A stretch of DNA of 64,000 nt from Methanobrevibacter ruminantium (GCA_004553595.1 SFKZ01000001.1:310001-374000), one strand, 5' to 3'. Shown: positions 28,193 through 38,573, counted from the first letter of the stretch. Notes: a model not told the origin generated them from the sequence alone. Numbers and translations: made by a program.

Positions 28193-29546
28193 AGATAATG
28201 AAAAATTTGATTCTCTATTAAGTAGAGGATGTGACGCTTCTGATATGCTAAAGAAGCATATCGAAAATGATAACATTATTAGATTAATTTCTCATAATGA
28301 TGCTGATGGATTGTCATCAGCAGGTATTATAGCTAATGCTATTAAGGAAGAAGGAGGACAATTCCACATTACAATTGTCCCTCGTCTTAAAGCTGATGTG
28401 ATTAGGGATGTTGCAAAGGAAAAATATGAATTGTATGTTTTTTCAGATATGGGCAGTGCTTGTATCAAGCAACTTAATTCTCTAAAAGCTGATGTTATTG
28501 TTGCAGACCATCACCAGCCAAGCGCCCACGAACCTAAAGACAATCTTGTTCATGTCAACCCTCACTTATTTGGTGTTGACGGAAGTCGTGAAATAAGTGG
28601 TGCAGGATCTAGCTATTTGTCAGTTAGAGACATGGATAAAAAGCATCTGGCTTATATGGCGCTTATTGGTGCATTTGGTGATATGCAGTGCCAGAACAGA
28701 TTTGTTGGTGTAAACCAATTAATATTGAAGGATGGTTTGGAAGCAGGCAATTTGGAAATCCATGAAGACTTAAAGATAGTCTCTAAAGCACAAGAGCATT
28801 TATTCAAATCAATTGCTTATACATTAAATCCTCCACTTCCAGGTTTAACCGGAAGTTTGGAGAACTCTCAGGAACTTCTTGAAAAAATGGGAGTTTCCTA
28901 TGGTATTAAGTTCATTGAATTAGAAGATGAGGAAAAGGATGTTGTTAAAGATGAACTTGTAAAGGTAAATCCTCAAATATTTGGGGATGTTTACAGTGTT
29001 CCTCGTGAGCATCCAGTCTTGCGTAATTTAGAGGAGTATTCTGCAATCTTGGATGCTTGTGGTAAAAACAAGGAGTATGGATTAGCACTTAGCATTGTTC
29101 TTGGTGAAAGAGATGAAGCTTTGGAAAAGGCTCTCAATCTTCAAAAGACTTATAGGAACGACCTTACTAAAGGGTTCGATTGGATTAGTCGTGAAGGCGC
29201 CCAACAATTGAATTACATTCAATACCTTTACAGTGAGGATAAGGTTCTTAAAAGTATTATGGGAACAATTGCCGGTGTTGGAATGTCTGCTAAAATCTTA
29301 AATGATGAAAAGCCTATTTTAGGTTTATCAAGACTTCATAAGGACATCAAGGTTTCAGGCAGGGCAACACGACCAATGGTTGCACGTGGAGTTAATTTAG
29401 GTAAAGCTTTAAGCGAAGTCGCAGTTAACTTTGGCGGACAAGGTGGTGGACACGATATCGCAGCTGGTGCTATGATACCATATGAAGCTAAGGATCAATT
29501 CTTGCATTTAGTTGACCAAGCTATTGAGGCTCAATTAAATAGTTAA
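28122..29546 (+). CDS. RecJ-like DHH-family exonuclease
   Basis: This protein of about 474 residues has ISHNDADGLSSAGIIANAI (DHH motif I region), VFSDMGSAC, VADHHQPS (the DHH triad) and, at the C-terminus, GGQGGGHDIAAGAMIP of the DHHA1 domain. It is a single-strand-specific nuclease, probably a GINS-associated RecJ homologue. The N-terminus is uncertain. ATG 28122 (AGGT seven bases upstream) lies inside rps15 in another frame; ATG 28131 is possible. No better start occurs before residue 42, so a 60-70 base overlap seems real. Confidence 0.85.
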   Translation: MQRMVNYQKDGDTIQQKQHFSLNRDNEKFDSLLSRGCDASDMLKKHIENDNIIRLISHNDADGLSSAGIIANAIKEEGGQFHITIVPRLKADVIRDVAKEKYELYVFSDMGSACIKQLNSLKADVIVADHHQPSAHEPKDNLVHVNPHLFGVDGSREISGAGSSYLSVRDMDKKHLAYMALIGAFGDMQCQNRFVGVNQLILKDGLEAGNLEIHEDLKIVSKAQEHLFKSIAYTLNPPLPGLTGSLENSQELLEKMGVSYGIKFIELEDEEKDVVKDELVKVNPQIFGDVYSVPREHPVLRNLEEYSAILDACGKNKEYGLALSIVLGERDEALEKALNLQKTYRNDLTKGFDWISREGAQQLNYIQYLYSEDKVLKSIMGTIAGVGMSAKILNDEKPILGLSRLHKDIKVSGRATRPMVARGVNLGKALSEVAVNFGGQGGGHDIAAGAMIPYEAKDQFLHLVDQAIEAQLNS

Positions 29547-29848
29547 GATAATTCTTAGCTATTATTTTTTTAATAAATTTCTTTTTTTAATCAAATTTTT
29601 AAAAAGTTTTCATGAGTTTTTTATTTTTAACTTTTGACTTTTTCATAATTAACTATTTTACAAATTTTTCTTTAATATTTCATTTTTTAGCCTATTTTTT
29701 TAAAAAGTATTTTATAATTAAAATACAAAAATAATAGTGTTATATTAACTTTTATTAATTAAAAAATTTAATTAATCACGAATTTTATTAATTTACTAAT
29801 GATTATTATCATTGCTAATATTATTTTATTATTGATTGGTGGAATCTT
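29547..29848. other. AT-rich gap between recJ-like and cysK-like genes
   Basis: I see no gene or clear hairpin here. There are T-rich stretches just after the recJ-like stop that may end its transcript, and TATA-like sequences on the cysK-like side, whose ribosome binding site is GGTGGA. Confidence 0.4.
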
Positions 29849-30808
29849 ATGAATGTTGATAAATTAGTTGGCAATACCCCAATGATTAAAATTGATTATG
29901 AATATGAAGGCAAAAAGGGAAGCATTTATTCTAAAGTTGAATATTACAACTATTCTGGAAGCATTAAAGACAGGATAGCATTATACATTATCCAAAAAGA
30001 AAAGGAACGAGGAAACTTAAAGGATGGCCAACCTATCATAGAGGTTACAAGCGGAAACACTGGAATTGCTTTCAGTGCAATCGGAGCGCTTTTAGGCCAT
30101 GATGTGCACATCTTCATGCCTGATTGGGTATCTCTTGAAAGAAGGAAACTTATTCAAATGTATGGTGCAGAGGTCCATCTTGTATCCAGAGAAGATGGTG
30201 GATTCAAGGGAGCTCTTGAACTTGTAGATGATTTTGCAGATGAAATTGGCGCTTATAAGCCTCTTCAGTTTGACAATGAGTTGAATGTTGAAGCCCAATA
30301 TAAGAAAACAGGTCAAGAGATAGTTGATGCTATTCCAGATGTCAATGCATTTGTTTCAGGAATCGGTACCGGTGGAACACTTATGGGAATCGGTAAAAGA
30401 TTAAAGGATCATAATCCTGATGCTAAAGTCTTTGCATTGGAACCAAGCACATTGTCAATTCTTAAGATGGGAATGGATGAAGGAAGCCATTTGATTGAAG
30501 GTATTGGTGATGACTTTATTCCTGGAATCGTTGATGAGGAATTGATTGATGACATTGTTTTGATTCATGATTGTGATGCGATTAACATGTCTAAAAGGAT
30601 TGCTCAGGAATTAGGATTGGGAATTGGAATTTCAAGCGGTGCAAACTTCTTGGCAAGTGTAATCATGGACAATGATGACTTGAAGATTGCAACAGTCTTC
30701 CCAGATGACAACAAGAAGTACATAACAACCAAATTGTCTGAACCTATTGATGAAAATCCTGAATTGATTTCCAACCATATCAAACTCATCGGTTTTGAAG
30801 TTATTTAA
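29849..30808 (+). CDS. PLP-dependent cysteine synthase family protein
   Basis: The 319-residue product is fold-type II. LVGNTPMIKI opens the protein, YYNYSGSIKDR carries the PLP lysine, EVTSGNTGIAFS binds the substrate, and GIGTGGTLMGIG the phosphate. It would form cysteine or a relative from an activated serine; which activated serine cannot be told. ATG follows GGTGGAA. The aconitase-X gene starts 46 bases later on the same strand, so co-transcription is likely, though I know no functional link. Confidence 0.88.
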   Translation: MNVDKLVGNTPMIKIDYEYEGKKGSIYSKVEYYNYSGSIKDRIALYIIQKEKERGNLKDGQPIIEVTSGNTGIAFSAIGALLGHDVHIFMPDWVSLERRKLIQMYGAEVHLVSREDGGFKGALELVDDFADEIGAYKPLQFDNELNVEAQYKKTGQEIVDAIPDVNAFVSGIGTGGTLMGIGKRLKDHNPDAKVFALEPSTLSILKMGMDEGSHLIEGIGDDFIPGIVDEELIDDIVLIHDCDAINMSKRIAQELGLGIGISSGANFLASVIMDNDDLKIATVFPDDNKKYITTKLSEPIDENPELISNHIKLIGFEVI

Positions 30809-30854
30809 CTAAACATATTCAATTTTACAAAATTTCATAGAAAAGGGGAATTTC

Positions 30855-32090
30855 ATGTTTTTAACTAAAGAAGAAGAAAGGATGGCTAGTGGGGAATATG
30901 GAGAAACCATTAGAAAAAGTATGGATATCTTAATTGCATTGGGAGACATTTACGGTGCAGAGAAATTCGTAGACATCAAGTCTGCTCAAGTGTCTGGAGT
31001 ATCCTATAAGACTATAGGCCAAGCAGGTCTTGAATATCTTGAAGACTTGGCTAGAACTGCTGAAATCATTTACAATGAAAATGGTACAATAAGCGATAAA
31101 AGTGGAATTGCAACAATATCTGCAACTCTTAACCCTGCAGGAACTGATCTGGATAACTGGGAAGATTTCGGTTTTCCTCCAGAGTTCGCTAAAAAGCAAG
31201 TGGATATCTGCAATGCTTATGGAGCGCTTGGAATAAGCACTACCTGTACATGCACTCCTTATTTGATTGGAAACGTTCCACGATTTGGTGACCATGTTTC
31301 CTGGTCTGAATCCTCTGCAGTTGCTTATGTAAACTCTGTAATAGGTGCAAGAACCAATCGTGAAGGAGGTCCTGGAGCATTGGCTGCAGCTATTGTAGGA
31401 AAGACTCCTTTATACGGATTCCATTTGGGTGAAAACAGAACCGCTGATTTGATTGTGGATGTTGAATGTGAACTTGAAAGGGCTGATTTCGGTGCTTTAG
31501 GTTATGCAGTGGGCCAAGTTGTTAAGGATGGAGTTCCTTACTTTAAAATGCAAAACAAGCCTTACAAGATAGAAAACGGTAATCTGAAAGCTCTTGGTGC
31601 AGCGCTTGCATCTTCTGGTGCAGTGGCTTTATACCATGTTGAAGACATCACTCCAGAGTACAAGTTTGCTGACATTGGTAATGTTGAAGACAAAATAACC
31701 ATTGCTAAAGATGACATTATCGAAACAAGAGAAAAACTTAGCAGTGCAGAAGGTTATGCAGACCTTGTATGCTTAGGTTGCCCTCATGCTTCCCTAGAGG
31801 AAGTTAAGGAAGTTGCAGAAATAGTCAAAGGCAAGAAGATAAAAAACGAGCTTTGGGTTTGCACCTCAATCAACATAAAGGAAGCTGCTAAACGTTTAGG
31901 CTATCTTGATGCCATTGAGAATGCAGGAGGTAAGATCTGCTGTGATACCTGTATGGTAGTTGCTCCAATAGAGCAAATGGGCTATGAAGTCATTGGAGTG
32001 AATTCTGCTAAAGCAGCTAATTATGTCCCTTCAATGTGTGGATTAAAGGTTATCTACAATGACATTGAGAACCTATTGGATTTTGATTAA
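30855..32090 (+). CDS. Aconitase X (DUF521), probable phosphomevalonate dehydratase large subunit
   Basis: The 411-residue product matches the aconitase-X catalytic domain: GALGISTTCTCTPYLIGNVP, ESSAVAYVNSVIGARTNREGG, LVCLGCPHASLEEV and CCDTCMVVAP contain the cysteines for the iron-sulfur cluster. In archaea this family dehydrates mevalonate 5-phosphate in the modified isoprenoid pathway, together with a small DUF126-type subunit, which is not visible in this window. ATG follows AGGGGA. The last ten codons and the stop lie in a perfect 60-base tandem duplication. Confidence 0.87.
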   Translation: MFLTKEEERMASGEYGETIRKSMDILIALGDIYGAEKFVDIKSAQVSGVSYKTIGQAGLEYLEDLARTAEIIYNENGTISDKSGIATISATLNPAGTDLDNWEDFGFPPEFAKKQVDICNAYGALGISTTCTCTPYLIGNVPRFGDHVSWSESSAVAYVNSVIGARTNREGGPGALAAAIVGKTPLYGFHLGENRTADLIVDVECELERADFGALGYAVGQVVKDGVPYFKMQNKPYKIENGNLKALGAALASSGAVALYHVEDITPEYKFADIGNVEDKITIAKDDIIETREKLSSAEGYADLVCLGCPHASLEEVKEVAEIVKGKKIKNELWVCTSINIKEAAKRLGYLDAIENAGGKICCDTCMVVAPIEQMGYEVIGVNSAKAANYVPSMCGLKVIYNDIENLLDFD

Positions 32091-32182
32091 ATCTATTTTT
32101 TCTTCTTTTTTTTCTTATTTTTCATTGAGAACCTATTGGATTTTGATTAAATCTATTTTTTCTTCTTTTTTTTCTTATTTTT
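32063..32182. repeat. Perfect 60-base tandem duplication at the aconitase-X stop
   Basis: Bases 32063-32122 and 32123-32182 are identical. The unit covers the last codons and stop of the aconitase-X gene plus 32 bases of T-rich trailer. Because the first copy holds an in-frame stop, the protein is not changed. The remaining gap to 32454 is AT-rich with no gene. The duplication is either very recent or an assembly artefact. Confidence 0.92.
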
Positions 32183-32454
32183 CAATCTATTTTTATTTTT
32201 ATTTTTAATTTCGTTCATAACTATTTTTTTATTATTTTATCCTATTTTGCTTGATTTTTTAATAAAATTTAACTATACAAAAATCCATTTCCCCATTTTT
32301 TTAATAAACTTTAAGTTATATAAGAATAATAAATAATATCATATAAATTTATGAATCATTAACTAGGTCATATTTTTGACAAAATGATTTATGATTGAAA
32401 AAAATTATTTAAAATTCTAATAAAATTACATAAACCTTCAAGGAGTGTTAATTA

Positions 32455-33951
32455 ATGAATGTTATTGTTGTAGGAGCAGGAAATGCAGGTCGTCCTGTTG
32501 CAAGATTATTAAACTATGCTGGCCACACGGTAAAGATAACCGATCCAAAGAGAATTGAAGACTTCCACATGGATGTTCAAAAGACTTTAAGACTTATGGA
32601 AAGTGAAGGAGTTGAATTAGATTTAGGCGTATTTGAACCAAATCTTGATGGAATCGATACAGTTTACTTATCTCCAACTGTACCGGAAAATGCTCCAGCT
32701 TACAAAATCATAAAAGAAGCTAATCTCAATGTCTTTTCCAACGATGATTTCGGAAGATTGGCAGACAGCTTCATTGATATTGATATTATCGGTATCACAG
32801 GCAGTGTAGGCAAAACCAGTACAACCCATATGGTAACTGAAATCTTCAGAACTGCCGGATATCAAGTTTGGATATGTTCCTCCATGACCCAAAACCTTGT
32901 TAGTGAAGTCATTGTTGATGGAATCATAAAAGGAATTCCAGAAAAATCAGACATTGCTGTTTTGGAGCTTCCTCATGGTACTGCAGGTTTAATGGCTGAA
33001 CTTCAGCTTAAGGTAGGAGCACTCCTGAATATTTATGAAGAGCATTTGTCTGAGTTTGGAGGCTCAATGGAACGTTACACCCAAAGAAAAATGTTCATCG
33101 CTAAAAATAGTGAAAACTTCATTACAAGCATTCATTGTAAAGGCACTGTAAAAGAAGCAAGACCTGATGCAATCTTTTACGCAATGGTTAAAGATTTACC
33201 TGGATATGATCCATCCAAAAAATCCGAATACTTTGATAAGGTAGCAAACTTTGAGGAAGTTGCTATTGGTGAAGGTCAAGTATGTAATTTTATTGGTGAT
33301 AGCGCTAAAGGCGCTATTGATATCGCTTATAAATTCAGAAACAAATCCAATGAACTTAAAAAAGGCAGCTTTACATCTGACTTCCATATGATGAGCTATT
33401 ACTATGAAAATGCAGTTGCTGCAACAGCTATTGCAATGGCTTATGGTTTGCCTGTAGAAATCATCAAGAATGGTCTTGCAAACTTCAAAGGACTTTCAGT
33501 TCATATGGAATACATTGGAGACTACAATGGCAGGGAAGTTTACATTGATGCTTCCTACTTAATAGAAGGTATTACGGCTGCACTTGATTTCTTAGGAGAT
33601 AGAAGTCTTGTTCTATTGCTTGATAACTTTGATACTTCAACTTATAGGGATAAGAAGGAAACCGGTAAGCTTATGGGTAAGTATGCTAATGTAATGGTAG
33701 CTACTGGATTCAACGAGGTTTACCAAAGAGTTGACTTGGAACCTGCTCAGGAATTGCTTGATGCTGCAGTAGACTCTGATGCAGTTAAGGTAATTGCAGG
33801 AACTATGGAAGAAGGTGCAGAACTAGCCATTAAATATTCTAAACCTGGAGACACTATCCTTCACTTAGGACCACAACTCATGCAGGATCCTGAAGGTATC
33901 ATGGAAAAAATCGTTACCGGTTTAGAAGAAGGCTGTAAAAAGTATGAATAG
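32455..33951 (+). CDS. Mur ligase family protein, probable pseudomurein peptide ligase (MurC/D-like)
   Basis: This 498-residue protein has an N-terminal Rossmann domain (VIVVGAGNAGRPVARLLNYAG), then the Mur ATP site IIGITGSVGKTSTTHMV near residue 120 and a C-terminal ligase domain. Archaea that make pseudomurein use Mur-like ligases to build its peptide; this gene and its neighbour are the expected pair. Some Mur motifs differ: the usual glutamate region reads VLELPHGTAG. ATG follows AAGGAGTG. Copy E of the 3' element follows the stop. Confidence 0.82.
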   Translation: MNVIVVGAGNAGRPVARLLNYAGHTVKITDPKRIEDFHMDVQKTLRLMESEGVELDLGVFEPNLDGIDTVYLSPTVPENAPAYKIIKEANLNVFSNDDFGRLADSFIDIDIIGITGSVGKTSTTHMVTEIFRTAGYQVWICSSMTQNLVSEVIVDGIIKGIPEKSDIAVLELPHGTAGLMAELQLKVGALLNIYEEHLSEFGGSMERYTQRKMFIAKNSENFITSIHCKGTVKEARPDAIFYAMVKDLPGYDPSKKSEYFDKVANFEEVAIGEGQVCNFIGDSAKGAIDIAYKFRNKSNELKKGSFTSDFHMMSYYYENAVAATAIAMAYGLPVEIIKNGLANFKGLSVHMEYIGDYNGREVYIDASYLIEGITAALDFLGDRSLVLLLDNFDTSTYRDKKETGKLMGKYANVMVATGFNEVYQRVDLEPAQELLDAAVDSDAVKVIAGTMEEGAELAIKYSKPGDTILHLGPQLMQDPEGIMEKIVTGLEEGCKKYE

Positions 33952-33998
33952 CCAAGCTTTTTAGCCTTCGGCTAAAACCTTGACCAAAATTTTTTCCA
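33952..33998 (+). terminator. Dispersed 3' hairpin element, copy E (between the Mur ligases)
   Basis: CAAG (33953-33956) pairs with CTTG (33979-33982) around TTTTAGCC/GGCTAAAA with a C(UUCG)G loop, then GACCAAAATTTTTTCC. It starts right after the stop and before the next Mur gene, so it may separate or attenuate the two cistrons. ATTTGGAGTATT follows, a weak form of the distal AGTTGGAGT block. Confidence 0.65.
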
Positions 33999-34071
33999 CT
34001 ATTTGGAGTATTAATTTCTTTTAATTTTTTCTTTTTTTAATTAATTTTTATCTTTTCATGAAGGTGTTAAA

Positions 34072-35718
34072 TTGAACAGTTTAGAGCTCTCTTCTATGTC
34101 TGATGAAGAATTGGCTTCATTGGATTTAGAAAATAAAACTTTTGGTGTAATTGGTGTTTGTGGAGTTGTAGGAAACTTGGTTGCAAGAATCCTTATGGAT
34201 AGGGGCTATTCTGTTGTTGGAACAGATATCTCATCTAAAGAGGATTGCAGATTCCACTCTTCTTTTGAAGGCTATGACATTGAAATATTCTTTGGAGGCC
34301 ATCCTGAAGAATTCTTTAGGAAAATTGATTTCATCGTTCCCCCTCCAAGCATGCCAAAAAATGCTAAGGTTTTAGAGATGGCTTCTAATCAAGGCATTAA
34401 AGTCATTGAGCTTGGAGACATTTTTAAGCTATTCCCACCAGAAAAACCTGTAATGTGCATTGGCGGAACCAATGGAAAGACCACTACAACAACTCTTTTA
34501 AAGCATATTGCATATTCTGCAGGTATCAATCCTTGCGAACATAATTTGAAAGGAATGCAAGGTAACAATGAATTCATTCCATCACTCCAGACTAGATTGA
34601 ATGGAGATTTAGCTATTTTGGAGACAGGTACTGATGGTACACCTGGAGGATTGAAATCCATCATTGACTTGACTCATGCTAATTTTGGAATCTTGACAAA
34701 CATTACAGTTGACCACTTGCAGGACCCTCACGAAAATGATGAAACAGACTTCATCACAAGAAGCTTTTTAGAGTATGCTAAAGTTAAAGGAGAGCTTGTA
34801 AAAGGCATTGAAGAGAATGACGGTACCTTAATCTACAATAGTGATGATCCAACAATTGTAGGTTTATTCAAGGAAATTGACTTTAAAGGTGATGCAATCA
34901 GCTTCGGTCTTGAGGATGAGCCATGCAGAGTATCAACTAAGCCATGTTGGTGTGGCAGGGATATTGAGATTAATGAGCTTATTTCCGGTTGCGGAACCTT
35001 TGAGTGTGAGTGTGGAATAAAGTATGAAAAGCCAATGTATTTGGCTAAAAACATTTCCCTTAAGGATAGGACATTCACTCTTGAATCTCCTGAAGGAGAA
35101 ACAGATTTCACAATTTCCCTTGATGGATTGCATAATGTTTACAATGCAGTTGGAGTCATTATCGCAGCTAGAAGATTCCTTAAATTAAGTGATGAAGAGA
35201 TTCAAAAAGGACTTATAAGCTTTAAGGGAACTGCTGGAAGAATGGAAATAATGGGTAAAGTTGGAGATAAGACAATTATGGTTGATTATGCTCATAATCC
35301 CGCAGGTGTAGAAACAGTATTAAAGGAAATAACTAAAATCTATGGTGATACAACAGTTGTTATTACAGTTACCTCTGAATCAGGCCATGAGGGAGACATT
35401 GAGATTTTAGAAAAGGCCTTGGATAATGTCAAGTATATTGTTCCCGCTTCTCATGATTCAAGACTTGTTGTTGATGAATTATTGGCATCTGCAAAAGAAG
35501 GAAATGCCGATTTTGATTATGAAACTTTAGAGAAAACCTTTGTTTTCACTGAAGAAGCTCCAGAACAAGCTTCTAATTTTACTTTAGGAGCTAACCAAGA
35601 GCAAGTTGTTGAAGGTGTCAAGGCAGCTTTGAAAACAGATTCCAATATTGTTATAGCTATAGGTGAGGCTGCATTCAAATTCAATTCAGCTATCAGTGAA
35701 TTGTGCGATAATGATTAA
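34072..35718 (+). CDS. Mur ligase family protein, probable pseudomurein peptide ligase (MurE-like)
   Basis: This 548-residue protein has an N-terminal Rossmann-like domain (VIGVCGVVGNLVARILMDRG) and the ATP site MCIGGTNGKTTTTTLLKHI near residue 135. LAILETGTDGTPGG and FGILTNITVDHLQDPH follow, and the ligase domain has VDYAHNPAGVETVL. A four-cysteine cluster (CWCG at about residue 292 and CGTFECECG about 20 residues later) is inserted in the central region and could bind zinc. The start is TTG 34072 behind AAGGTG. It would add an amino acid to the pseudomurein peptide; which one is unknown. Confidence 0.83.
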   Translation: MNSLELSSMSDEELASLDLENKTFGVIGVCGVVGNLVARILMDRGYSVVGTDISSKEDCRFHSSFEGYDIEIFFGGHPEEFFRKIDFIVPPPSMPKNAKVLEMASNQGIKVIELGDIFKLFPPEKPVMCIGGTNGKTTTTTLLKHIAYSAGINPCEHNLKGMQGNNEFIPSLQTRLNGDLAILETGTDGTPGGLKSIIDLTHANFGILTNITVDHLQDPHENDETDFITRSFLEYAKVKGELVKGIEENDGTLIYNSDDPTIVGLFKEIDFKGDAISFGLEDEPCRVSTKPCWCGRDIEINELISGCGTFECECGIKYEKPMYLAKNISLKDRTFTLESPEGETDFTISLDGLHNVYNAVGVIIAARRFLKLSDEEIQKGLISFKGTAGRMEIMGKVGDKTIMVDYAHNPAGVETVLKEITKIYGDTTVVITVTSESGHEGDIEILEKALDNVKYIVPASHDSRLVVDELLASAKEGNADFDYETLEKTFVFTEEAPEQASNFTLGANQEQVVEGVKAALKTDSNIVIAIGEAAFKFNSAISELCDND

Positions 35719-35887
35719 ATGCTTTTAATCCATTCTTTTTTTATTCTTTTTTTTTATTCTTTTTTTTATTTTATTTTAATTTATTTTTCATTTAATTTTT
35801 ATTTTAAATCAAGATTTTATTCAGTTGATTAATTTTCAACTGCTCTCTATAAATATTTAAATAATACCCAAATACATATATTATTTC

Positions 35888-38389
35888 ATGGTTACTTATA
35901 TAGAACATCCTTTAATTAGGCCTAATTCAGCAGAAGCTAGGATTTATCAACAGGTTTTGGCAGCAGATGTATTGAAAAATGGAAATACAATGATTGTAGC
36001 TCCAACAGCTTTAGGTAAGACAATCATTGCAATACTCGTAGCTGCAGATAGGCTTCAGAAATTAAAAGGATCAAAAATTCTTATTTTAGCTCCAAGTAAA
36101 CCATTAACCATACAGCATGAAGAAAACTTCAAGCACTTTTTAAATGTTCCTTGCACCTCAATTACAGGGGCTGTAAAAACAGATGAAAGGGAAAAGCGAT
36201 GGAGAGAGTCACAGGTTATTTGTGCAACACCGCAAACCGTTGAATCAGACTTATTGAATGAAAGATACAGTTTAGATGATGTTTCCCTTATTGTTTTTGA
36301 TGAGTGTCACCATGCAGTAGGTTCCTATTCCTACGTTTATCTTGCTTCAAGATACGTCAAGGAATGTCAAAATCATCTTATTTTAGGACTTACCGCTTCT
36401 CCAGGACACGATAAGAGCAAGATCAAGGAAGTTTGTGAAAACCTTTTCATTCAGGATATCACTATCAAGACTGAAGAGGATCCTGATGTAAAGCCATATT
36501 TCAATCCAATCAATATCGACTGGATAAAGGTTGAAATGGGTCCAAGGCTCGAAAAAATCAGAGATTTGGTAAACAAGGCATTAAAGGTTCGTCTCAAAGG
36601 ACTTAAGGATTTGGGAATCATCAACACAGTGTCTGTAAACAAGAGAGACATATTGAAGGCAAGGTCTAGGGTTCAAAGGAAAATAGGGCAATCTGTAAAT
36701 CCTCCTAAGGAGTGTTTCCAAGCAATATCCCTTCTTTCTGCAGTAATCAATTTGCAGCATGCATTGGGATTATTGGAAAGCCAAGGGGTGGCTCCATTCA
36801 ATGACTATGTAGGTAGGCTCAGAAAGAAAACTACAAGAGCTGCAAAGAATATCTTGCTTGATCCAAACTTTTCAAAAGCAGTTTATCTTGCAAAAGAGGC
36901 AGAGGAATATGGTCTTGAGCATCCAAAGATGAAAAAGCTCATAGAACTCCTTAAGATCGAACTTGGTATGGATGGCCAGACAAGATTGAAATCCTTAAGA
37001 GATGATGGAGAGGATAAGGAAAGTCCAAAAATCATAGTGTTTACACAATTTAGAGACACTTTAGACATGATTCATGAAAGATGTGAGAAGGAAGGCATCA
37101 AAAGTGTTAGATTCTATGGTCAAGGAACCAGTGACGGAAAGAAAGGACTAACTCAAAAAGAGCAGAAAAACATCATTAAATCATTCAAGACAGGAAATTA
37201 CGATGTTTTGATTTCAACAAGTGTTGCAGAAGAGGGTATTGATATCCCTGCAGTTGATTTGGTTATTTTATATGAACCGGTTCCATCTGAAATCCGTATG
37301 ATACAAAGAAGAGGAAGAACTGGACGTAAATCATCTGGTAGGATGAAGGTATTGATAACCAAAAAGACAATAGATGAAGGATATTACTGGACCAGCGTTA
37401 GAAGGGAGTCCAGAATGAAGACACAGCTTGCAACACAGGAAGCGATTGAAGAGCTAAAGCTTAATGCTGCTGAAAAGATTGAAGCAGAACGTACAGCTAA
37501 GATCTTAGGCAAAAGGGAAAAATCAATTGTAGAGGACCCGGTCACTTCAGACATGGAAGATTCATTGGAAGAGGAAGTCAGTGATGAGGATATTGAAGAA
37601 ATTGATTTGGAAAACGAGAATAAAAGCAAGTTGAAAGAGCTTAAGGAAAAGGAAGCTAAAGAGGAACAGGATTTAGAGGATGCCATTTATGAGGAGCTTA
37701 CTAGTCCTCAAAACCAGGAATTGGTTGTTTATGTTGATACAAGAGAAGGAAACTCAAAAGTCATTAGGGCATTGGATACCATTGGCGTAAAGGTTAAAGT
37801 CAATACAATGGCTGTTGCAGATTATCAAGTAAGTGAAGAGGTTGCAATAGAGAGAAAAACCGCTAAAGACTTTGTAGATTCCATTGTCGATAAGAGATTG
37901 TTCAAGCAGGCAAGAATGATGATGGAAGAGTTTAAAAAGCCAATCATGATTCTTGAAGGGGATGATTTCTACTCAGGATTCATCAATCCAAATGCTATAA
38001 GAGGGGCAATGACATCAATTGCACTTGATTACGGAATCAGCATCATTCCAACAAGAACTGCAGAAGACACAGCTGCAATGCTTAAGAGAATTGCAATCAG
38101 AGAGCAAAAAGGCGAAAAGCGCAGCATTCAAATCAGGACTGAAAGAAAACCGCAAAACCTTTGGGAACAGCAATTGTTCATTATCGAATCATTGCCAAAC
38201 ATTGGACCTGTTCATGCTAAAAGATTGTTGGAGCATTTCGGTTCAGTCAAGGCTGTTCTGGAAGCTGATGAGAAAAAACTACAGGAAGTAGAAGGAATCG
38301 GTAAGAAAACAGCTAAGAACATTAGGGAAGTTGTTGAAGGCAAGTATCTCTACTTCAAAAAGGATGACAATCAAAAGAAACTTAAATAA
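35888..38389 (+). CDS. hef: Hef helicase-nuclease (XPF/FANCM family)
   Basis: This 833-residue enzyme processes stalled replication forks. The SF2 helicase has APTALGKTI (Walker A, near residue 41), FDECHHA (DEAH-like box) and QRRGRTGRKSSG (motif VI). An acidic linker follows at about residues 550-600. The ERCC4-type nuclease has VYVDTREGNSKVI and VAIERKTAKDFVDS, then tandem helix-hairpin-helix motifs (NIGPVHAKRLLEHFG, VEGIGKKTAKNI). All parts are intact. There is no ribosome binding site at ATG 35888, and a TATA box about 30 bases upstream suggests a leaderless message. Confidence 0.95.
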   Translation: MVTYIEHPLIRPNSAEARIYQQVLAADVLKNGNTMIVAPTALGKTIIAILVAADRLQKLKGSKILILAPSKPLTIQHEENFKHFLNVPCTSITGAVKTDEREKRWRESQVICATPQTVESDLLNERYSLDDVSLIVFDECHHAVGSYSYVYLASRYVKECQNHLILGLTASPGHDKSKIKEVCENLFIQDITIKTEEDPDVKPYFNPINIDWIKVEMGPRLEKIRDLVNKALKVRLKGLKDLGIINTVSVNKRDILKARSRVQRKIGQSVNPPKECFQAISLLSAVINLQHALGLLESQGVAPFNDYVGRLRKKTTRAAKNILLDPNFSKAVYLAKEAEEYGLEHPKMKKLIELLKIELGMDGQTRLKSLRDDGEDKESPKIIVFTQFRDTLDMIHERCEKEGIKSVRFYGQGTSDGKKGLTQKEQKNIIKSFKTGNYDVLISTSVAEEGIDIPAVDLVILYEPVPSEIRMIQRRGRTGRKSSGRMKVLITKKTIDEGYYWTSVRRESRMKTQLATQEAIEELKLNAAEKIEAERTAKILGKREKSIVEDPVTSDMEDSLEEEVSDEDIEEIDLENENKSKLKELKEKEAKEEQDLEDAIYEELTSPQNQELVVYVDTREGNSKVIRALDTIGVKVKVNTMAVADYQVSEEVAIERKTAKDFVDSIVDKRLFKQARMMMEEFKKPIMILEGDDFYSGFINPNAIRGAMTSIALDYGISIIPTRTAEDTAAMLKRIAIREQKGEKRSIQIRTERKPQNLWEQQLFIIESLPNIGPVHAKRLLEHFGSVKAVLEADEKKLQEVEGIGKKTAKNIREVVEGKYLYFKKDDNQKKLK

Positions 38390-38573
38390 ATCTCAGGTTT
38401 CTTTATTTTTTCTATTTTTTTAAAATTTTTCTTATTTTAAATGATTATTAATCTATTTTTAAAAAATTATTATATATAATAAAATCTAAAAATAAGTATT
38501 AGTTTTAAATAATTTTTATTTACATAATTTTTATTTCAATTACTTTTACAAATTTCATTTAGATGGTGATTAT

